Assembly: GCA_963735955.1 (NCBI GenBank) | Contig: CAVTND010000002.1 | Coordinates: 62,001-126,000 of the forward strand | Source of the DNA: CAVTND01 sp963735955 | GTDB lineage: Bacteria; Pseudomonadota; Gammaproteobacteria; Burkholderiales; Burkholderiaceae_F | Direction: 5' to 3' | DNA length: 64,000 bases | Shown: piece after piece, positions 59,401 through 64,000 of the stretch | Position numbering within the stretch: the stretch's first letter is position 1 | Layout: each line of letters begins with the position of its first letter | Notes under the pieces: model-generated | The model's input: only the letters and a program-made list of their open reading frames with translations | Told to the model about the DNA's origin: nothing | Databases searched by the model: none | Made by a program: the position numbers and the translations under genes

Positions 59401-61264
59401 TCCCGTTGATCGAGAACAGCCAGTCGAAAACCTGGGCGCGCGAAGCGTTTGGCGTGGCCGAATTCGGTGGATCAAACACGGTGAACGGCCGCACTCCACG
59501 CTCGACACCGCCTTCGTTGGTTGCGCCGTCCAGCGCCGGCAGCCCACCAAGAATGTCGGTCAAGCTGCTCGTGTTCCACGGGTTACGCGCCCCGGTAAAG
59601 TTATTGATCCGGCCATAGCCGATCCGCAGGAATTGCTCCGGACCGGTGAAGTTGGCGAACACCTCGGAGAGGACCCCCACCGCGGCAAAGAGACGACTGC
59701 GGTAGTAGGTATACCAATTGGAATAGTTCTGGGCCTCCTGTTCGAACGTGCACCACGTGCCGTCCTGCCCCGCGTTGACGGCGCAGTCTGATCGGTAGGA
59801 CGGCAATCCCGAAGCTGCATCAACCACATACCATTTAGAGACCGCATCGACAACGCCCGTGCTGGCGTCCAGATCACGCGTACTCGTGCCGCTGTTCCAG
59901 CCGAAATTGCGGTCCACCAGGATCGCCCGGTAATTGCTCATATCGCGGCGCTCCGCGGATGTGCCCGGCTGCGGACCGTCATACACAAAGTAACGCGCCG
60001 GAGTGAAGTAGCCGCCGGCCACCTCGGCAGGACCGGTCAGAGTCGGCGGGTTGTAGCTCGCGCAGGGCGTCCCGGTCAACGAACAGAGGCGCGGCACGGT
60101 GGTGGCGCACACCGACGCCGTGTAATTGGTAAAGCTTTCCGTGTAGTCGCAGCGCCAGGTATTGCGATCGCCCATGTCGCAGACTGCCGGGTCCTGCACC
60201 GTGCAGAGCTCACCGCCACCACCGCCGCAGACGACGATGCGCGGTGGTGGCGTTACGCAATTCGTGCCCAGATTGACGGATCTCATCGAACGCCAGCTAA
60301 TTGAGTTGCAGGTCTCCCCGGCAGGACCGGTCATGGCGGGCGGGCTGCCGCTCGGGTACAGGCCAACCCCGTACTCAATGTCGCGATAGTTTGGGCGCGT
60401 GTCGGCGAAGGGGGTCCCCGGTGTTACCGAGGTACAGCAGGTGCCGCTGGCGCTCGGCAAGCCGACATTGCCTGCACCACATACATCGAGCGGAGGAGCG
60501 GCCGCCGTACCTGCCGGACACGTCCACCCGTAAGTGGTTGTCGTATTACAGGTTGGATCGCGGAAGGTGACCGTGCCGGTAAAAAGATCCGCTCCCTCAG
60601 CAGCGCCTGTAGAGAATCCGTCGTACCGCACCGAGCCAACCGGTCCGACCCAGGATCTAGTGGCGCCAGCTCCGACGATGACACCTGAATTCGGCGCCGT
60701 GAGTTTGGAACGAACGGTCGCACCGCTCGGAAGGTTGCGCATGTCCCATTGAGTCAATGCACCTGTGGCGACGTTTGTATTTCCGCCGTAGAAGGACTGC
60801 TGCATCCGCGTACCGTTGTTGTTCCAGGGCAGATACTGGGTCGCCGGGTTGTAGGCGAGCGGATTGAACGCGGCGGCGCGCAGCATGATGTCGCCCGTAC
60901 CGAAATTCCAGTGGCCGTCGTATGCGGCATTGTTGGCCGCGTAAAAGCGCACCCCGCTGATGCCGTAATAACCCGCTGTATTCATCTTCACGGCTGCACT
61001 CGCACCGATCGGCAGGCTGATCGTGGTGGGCAGCATTCCCGGTGCGGTCTTGAGCGTGAGCTGGTTCATTGAGGCGGAATCGTCAAACATCAGCATGACG
61101 TTCGGCGGAACCGACGTGACCGTGAACAGAGGTTGCTGCGACAGCGCGGCCGATGACACCGCAGGTTGCAGGACCATCGCCCAGATAACGGTCAGCGCGA
61201 GGCCCCGCATCCACGCAGGCCGCGGTCGGCTAGGCGGGTCAGTGAGGGAAATCGATGGGTCCAT
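56483..61264 (-). CDS. pilY1: Type IV pilus tip adhesin/regulator PilY1
   Basis: Secreted protein of about 1593 residues. After a signal peptide (LTVIWAMVLQPAVSSA), a von Willebrand-like site appears in NVMLMFDDSASMNQL (DxSxS). A long cysteine-rich stretch (residues about 240-430) precedes the rest of the vWA region. The C-terminal PilY1 beta-propeller shows YVVGNGYESSRKEATLLIFD and AGDLQGNLWKFDLSS, with a calcium-like loop NDPDGGG. ATG 61264 is preferred because CGGAGA precedes it; ATG 61282 and 61300 are alternatives. Needed for pilus extension and surface sensing in relatives. Confidence 0.93.
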   Translation of the reverse strand: MDPSISLTDPPSRPRPAWMRGLALTVIWAMVLQPAVSSAALSQQPLFTVTSVPPNVMLMFDDSASMNQLTLKTAPGMLPTTISLPIGASAAVKMNTAGYYGISGVRFYAANNAAYDGHWNFGTGDIMLRAAAFNPLAYNPATQYLPWNNNGTRMQQSFYGGNTNVATGALTQWDMRNLPSGATVRSKLTAPNSGVIVGAGATRSWVGPVGSVRYDGFSTGAAEGADLFTGTVTFRDPTCNTTTTYGWTCPAGTAAAPPLDVCGAGNVGLPSASGTCCTSVTPGTPFADTRPNYRDIEYGVGLYPSGSPPAMTGPAGETCNSISWRSMRSVNLGTNCVTPPPRIVVCGGGGGELCTVQDPAVCDMGDRNTWRCDYTESFTNYTASVCATTVPRLCSLTGTPCASYNPPTLTGPAEVAGGYFTPARYFVYDGPQPGTSAERRDMSNYRAILVDRNFGWNSGTSTRDLDASTGVVDAVSKWYVVDAASGLPSYRSDCAVNAGQDGTWCTFEQEAQNYSNWYTYYRSRLFAAVGVLSEVFANFTGPEQFLRIGYGRINNFTGARNPWNTSSLTDILGGLPALDGATNEGGVERGVRPFTVFDPPNSATPNASRAQVFDWLFSINGMGPTPNRESLHGAGLYFARNDSTGPWADTPGSGTQPAADHLWCRRNYTVLATDGEWTRLPTTAGFTPQRLLERAGDFSTLDPLLAADVSRSVNRDGPMMTGTDRLSNAPLSFQYLVASEPQISGGSGTTQSETLTDVLFYYWSRDLRSDLRNSIDPSPKNRAFWQHMVTFVVGYGVNASMDDPTASPTLRAKFDARNSITWPTVGLEDCRQLDDNVADAAIPSRPPCTLIVSPSGNRINDTLHGALASGGDFFSANSPAALRSALDAVFSAINAENASGTAPGLSSSSVGAGNVIVQSGFFTNTWEGYVQAFDQVALLTFLISGGAAPTPAWQLNFPAPASRNIYTSTAINTPVTFDWGSLTVAQKTSLDVANLASASSPVLDYLRGVTTGELRNGGTLRNRFNTILGDVVNSTPLYSKASDFAYQLQPAGSFTLPTTATQGYSTYRAYVGNKQTTRHQVVVVGSNNGMLHIVDARTGQATSGQEQFAFVPRALFSNLRDLSLPAYAHRYYVDGPIIEGDVWNGSAWKTIAIGTTGAGRQGVFAIDITAPESGFTSANVLWDIVPAEHSDADVQNHLGNILSPGYIVSVRDNSAPNGQGRFVYVVGNGYESSRKEATLLIFDVLTGALIKAIKTGVGSPGNPNGLGAITPVFDGGRNMIAVYAGDLQGNLWKFDLSSPYINDPDGGGPLKGWEIYNKSGPSAPLFVATDSSSVVQPITSEPRITLHPVGGLYVAFGTGKMFESTDPASTQVQSIYVLWDRGQIAPILKTELESITLQEFPFDHDANPATPDELFRKLKTTDLANYDWNDKGFYIPLIKEGGPAEGERVLAAPILDGGVVAFTTFAPTSGIDQCVPGGASYLYRLNLAGGLDQSGFLNVANAVGRRIQPGLVSSAPPLHDPIDPTGTIVDSMSAADVQLMMQNPKHRLSGNRAVQQGATGVCAHVGLRVDGTMARVPTVCAGLMPMRSWRPVR

Positions 61265-61307
61265 CGAAGTTCTCCGTTTCATGTTCGTTTCATTCCACAT
61301 GGTCGTT

Positions 61308-61901
61308 TCAATCGGCGTAGACACGTATTTCGCTCTGCGCGAAAACAAATCGGTTTCCCGCCACTCCCAGGAATCCAGTCACCATGTCCGGGGCCGGCGT
61401 TGACACCTGGGCTGTGATGCGAAACTTGCGCCACCGCGGATCGATGCCATTGCAGCCGGACATTGGCCGGCCTGATACAGGCGGCGTCAGCTCACAAGTG
61501 GCGTCCTCAATCACGCAGGAAGGGTTGGCGTTGATTCCTGGCAGCAAGTTCGCTCCGGTGAAATTCAGCGAATTGGTGTCGGTCGTCCAGTTGGCGAGCG
61601 CACGCCACGCAGCGACCGAAGCCGTCGATGTGTTCGGCTGAATCACCACCGTGTCGAGTGGGGCGGCGATCACGCGAGCTTCACACCAACGCAGAACAGT
61701 TTGCACGGCGCTGTCCAACTGGACGCTTTCGCGCGTGTTGCCGGCCAGTCTTTCGTCCAGGGCAGCCCGGCGAATCTGCGTCACTACCAGGCCAGTCAAA
61801 ACAGTCAGCACAACCAACACCACCGGAAGTACGACGCCGTTCATCCGGCGTCGCGCCGTAGTGCCGGCCGGGCATGAGGAAAGGTGTCGAAGCTTGTTCA
61901 T
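61308..61901 (-). CDS. pilX: Minor pilin assembly protein PilX
   Basis: Minor pseudopilin-associated membrane protein of 197 residues. A basic N-terminus precedes RRRMNGVVLPVVLVVLTVLTGL, a PilX-type hydrophobic segment with Gly-Val rather than a strict class III site. Cys pairs occur downstream (SCVIEDATCELTPP). Positioned between pilW and pilY1, as in other betaproteobacterial clusters. Confidence 0.88.
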   Translation of the reverse strand: MNKLRHLSSCPAGTTARRRMNGVVLPVVLVVLTVLTGLVVTQIRRAALDERLAGNTRESVQLDSAVQTVLRWCEARVIAAPLDTVVIQPNTSTASVAAWRALANWTTDTNSLNFTGANLLPGINANPSCVIEDATCELTPPVSGRPMSGCNGIDPRWRKFRITAQVSTPAPDMVTGFLGVAGNRFVFAQSEIRVYAD

Positions 61902-61904
61902 GGT

Positions 61905-62942
61905 TCAGGAGGTCAAGGAGGGTGACGCCGTCGCTCGCGAGCGCAGCGTGAAAATGTGAGAGAAGGTCCGACGCAAACGCCCGTCCGTTCTGGCTGCCGT
62001 CAGGGCAAGCCCGGTCTCCGCTTCGGCAGCAGTTGCCGGGCAGCGCGAAGTGGGGACTGCGCCACCGGTCGTCGAGTGACCCATCTCGGTAGTGCGCACG
62101 GTCAGACATACATTGACAGCCACGACGTAGTTCCAGGGGTCGACAACACCTGCGAGTCCGTTGATGAAAGCGGCGTCGCGAACCGAACCTCCCAATGGCG
62201 CTGCATTGGTAAATCCGGCGGCGCCTGCAGCGAATGCGGCGTCATCGAAGCGATAGAAGACACGAAACTCTTCGACATCATTCAGAATGGTCTGGAATGC
62301 AGCCGCGCCATTGCCACGGCAGTCGAGAGTGTTGTTGACCGGGTCCAACTGGAACACGTTGACGATCATGCGCCGGGTCCTGCCCGAGCCCGGACGCCCC
62401 AACTGGGCCGGATCGATTGCCTGCAACTGCCGGGCATCAACCCGCTGCGCCAGGCAATCGCGAATTGAAATCCGGTCCGATTCCGCCGGGGTCATGACTG
62501 CGAGAATCGGCTCGGCCTGGAATCGCACAAACAGGGCATCCCCGGCCACCGCCGCCCCGCCACAGCTCAGGTCAGGAGCTGGAACCGGCGTGTAAGTGCC
62601 CGCAACGTAGGTGTAGGCGGGAATCGGATCGACAAATCGACGCCCGGTGCAGCCGCGCACATGTGCGCCGTCGAACAGGGTCTGATCGCGCGCCTCGAAG
62701 TCCGACCCGACGATCTCGCCATAGCCGGCGAGCTTTAGGGAGTCGCCGATCATCAGCAGCGCCAGTTGCCCGCCCTGCTCGGCCGTGGAAATCTGATTGG
62801 CGGTGCGCGAGATACCGCTTGAGGAAAAATACAGCGCGGATACGCCCATGACGATTACCAGGCCAATCGCGATTGCGATTACCAATTCGATCAGGGTGCG
62901 GCCCGCCTGGGCAGTGGATGCGGGGAAGAGTTTGTTCGGCAT
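61905..62942 (-). CDS. pilW: Minor pilin PilW
   Basis: Pseudopilin of 345 residues. The leader MPNKLFPASTAQAG is followed by RTLIELVIAIAIGLVIVMGV with Glu at +5. The body contains ANQISTAEQGGQLALLMIGDSL and ends in several Cys residues. It forms the pilus tip primer with PilV, PilX and FimT-like proteins. The start ATG is 62942. Confidence 0.9.
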   Translation of the reverse strand: MPNKLFPASTAQAGRTLIELVIAIAIGLVIVMGVSALYFSSSGISRTANQISTAEQGGQLALLMIGDSLKLAGYGEIVGSDFEARDQTLFDGAHVRGCTGRRFVDPIPAYTYVAGTYTPVPAPDLSCGGAAVAGDALFVRFQAEPILAVMTPAESDRISIRDCLAQRVDARQLQAIDPAQLGRPGSGRTRRMIVNVFQLDPVNNTLDCRGNGAAAFQTILNDVEEFRVFYRFDDAAFAAGAAGFTNAAPLGGSVRDAAFINGLAGVVDPWNYVVAVNVCLTVRTTEMGHSTTGGAVPTSRCPATAAEAETGLALTAARTDGRLRRTFSHIFTLRSRATASPSLTS

Positions 62943-62944
62943 CG

Positions 62945-63484
62945 TCAAGGAAAGATGGCGGTTTCGAAGCAGCGATAGGTCAGAGGAATGCCTGCCGTCA
63001 AACGTGTGTTGATGGTGGTGCACAACGGATCGGCGGCGGCCTGCTGCGGTTCCGGCCATGCGACCGAGACCACGATCTGGCGCGGATCGGCCGCATTCCA
63101 CTGAAGGTGGGCGGCGGATCCAGGCAAGCGGCGACGGAGTTCCGCTGCCCATTGGTTGAGGTCACGCGTTGCCACTTCAGCCAGCGTGCAGGCGGTTGGT
63201 ACCGCACAGACCGGGATCGAAGCGGGCGTTGCATTGATGACGAACAGGTCGAAGTCGTAGCTGCCGCCCGTGAATCCAAGGTGGTTGGAGCGCATGCGCT
63301 CAGCCAATTGCGCGACCATTTCGGCCGCCACTCGGCGGTCGAAGGAATCCTTCTGGAAACTCAGTGCACGCGCCTGCAGGCCCAGAAGGCCAAGCAGGCC
63401 GAACGCGACGATCGTCAACGACACGAGGATCTCGATCATCGACAATCCGGACTGTCGCTTGAGTTGATTCAATCGTTTCATCAT
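62945..63484 (-). CDS. pilV: Minor pilin PilV
   Basis: Prepilin-like protein of 179 residues with MMKRLNQLKRQSG before LSMIEILVSLTIVAFGLLGL, including the +5 Glu. The stretch RRVAAEMVAQLAERMRSN is typical of PilV. It overlaps neither neighbour: 2 nt separate it from pilW and 4 nt from the FimT-like gene. Confidence 0.92.
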   Translation of the reverse strand: MMKRLNQLKRQSGLSMIEILVSLTIVAFGLLGLLGLQARALSFQKDSFDRRVAAEMVAQLAERMRSNHLGFTGGSYDFDLFVINATPASIPVCAVPTACTLAEVATRDLNQWAAELRRRLPGSAAHLQWNAADPRQIVVSVAWPEPQQAAADPLCTTINTRLTAGIPLTYRCFETAIFP

Positions 63485-63488
63485 GTCG

Positions 63489-64000
63489 TTAGACACAGGC
63501 GCCGGTACCCACACTGACAACAGTCTGAGTACCAATCAACGGTGCAATCACGATGCAGCGCGCGGCGGCGCCAAGCACGTTCGCAGCCAGAGCACGTGAA
63601 GCCACTGCGGGAGTCGCGGGAACCCGGTAGTCGATCTCGAACGTGCCAGCCCCGATCACACCGCCGACACCACGCGGCTGGTATGCAACCCGCTCTGCCC
63701 CCGGCATATTCGAATGGATCGTGGACCGCACAAGTGAAGCGCCTGCCAGCGTCTGTTGCCGCTTGATCACTCGATCGCCCACTTCGAATGTAGTTTCGTC
63801 CACGCCGCCGAGCTTCTCGAACATCACCCAGCCGGCCGCCCAGTCGTTACCGTCGACAGTTCCAACCACCGCGCTGCTGCACACCGGCGGGGTTGCATTT
63901 GGATCATTCACCCGACACACCGACACGGTATTACCGAGACGGGTCGCTTCCATCCGCGCATACTCAAATGTCGAAAGGAGCAGATTGGTTACATCCGAAA
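63489..64000 (-). CDS. fimT: FimT/GspH-type pseudopilin (5' end beyond window)
   Basis: C-terminal about 170 residues of a minor pseudopilin; the N-terminus with the prepilin site lies past base 64000. The region DVTNLLLSTFEYARMEATRLGN matches the FimT/GspH segment after the hydrophobic helix, followed by a beta domain ending in SVGTGACV. First recognised gene of the minor-pilin cluster. Confidence 0.88.
   Translation of the reverse strand, partial: SDVTNLLLSTFEYARMEATRLGNTVSVCRVNDPNATPPVCSSAVVGTVDGNDWAAGWVMFEKLGGVDETTFEVGDRVIKRQQTLAGASLVRSTIHSNMPGAERVAYQPRGVGGVIGAGTFEIDYRVPATPAVASRALAANVLGAAARCIVIAPLIGTQTVVSVGTGACV

Overview
This is chromosomal DNA from a high-GC proteobacterium, most likely a betaproteobacterium. 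The blocks aroA-cmk-rpsA-ihfB-lapA-lapB-cysM, trxA-rho-rpmE and dnaX-ybaB-recR, together with Hup/Hox-type hydrogenase genes and a minor-pilin/PilY1 cluster, all point that way. This assignment rests on gene order and protein character, not on a database search. No insertion sequence, CRISPR array, tRNA or rRNA was recognised.

Layout. Positions 1-6700 (all minus): dnaX, ybaB, recR, a MAPEG-like membrane protein, a CoA-transferase and part of a nitrate/sulfonate-type ABC importer; a small SRP RNA (ffs) lies upstream, near 6.8 kb. 7.0-15.2 kb (plus): a complete A/V-type ATPase operon in the order G-C-I-K-F-E-orf48-A-B-D. 15.3-16.5 kb: a membrane-anchored TIR-domain protein. 16.5-33.8 kb (minus): an entire uptake [NiFe]-hydrogenase locus, transcribed hupE-S-L-C-(HigA-like)-hupD-F-G-H-I-J-K-hypA-B-F-C-D-E-X. 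34.1-40.2 kb (minus): the addB-addA recombination nuclease pair. 40.4-44.6 kb (plus): trxA, rho, type-B rpmE and an ArnT-like membrane glycosyltransferase. 44.6-48.0 kb: htpX (minus), then yqhA and class I fumarase (plus). 48.0-50.1 kb: two convergent cysteine-synthase-family genes. 50.1-56.0 kb (minus): lapB, lapA, ihfB, rpsA, cmk, aroA. 56.0-64.0 kb (minus): pilE-like, pilY1, pilX, pilW, pilV and a fimT-like gene cut by the window end.

How it fits together. The hydrogenase small subunit has the six-cysteine proximal-cluster signature of oxygen-tolerant group 1 enzymes. The locus also carries the matching aerobic-maturation genes: the rubredoxin HupI, HupG/H/J/K, and HypX, the CO-supplying enzyme. 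Three intergenic regions (before the ATPase operon, before hupE and before hupD) each contain an FNR/ANR-type inverted repeat at the same 22-nt distance from a possible -10 element. This suggests that the ATPase and hydrogenase respond to a common oxygen- or redox-sensing regulator. The 27-kb stretch between ffs and addA can therefore be read as one bioenergetic island, inferred from context.

Sequence quality. Many conserved genes are broken by one- or two-base indels. These cluster at 0-1.9, 16.5-25.4, 41.5-42.0 and 45.9-55.9 kb, while 1.9-16.5, 25.5-34.0 and 56-64 kb are almost clean. Because essential genes (rho, rpsA, cmk, ihfB, aroA) are affected, I treat these as uncorrected sequencing errors and give coordinates for the intended genes.
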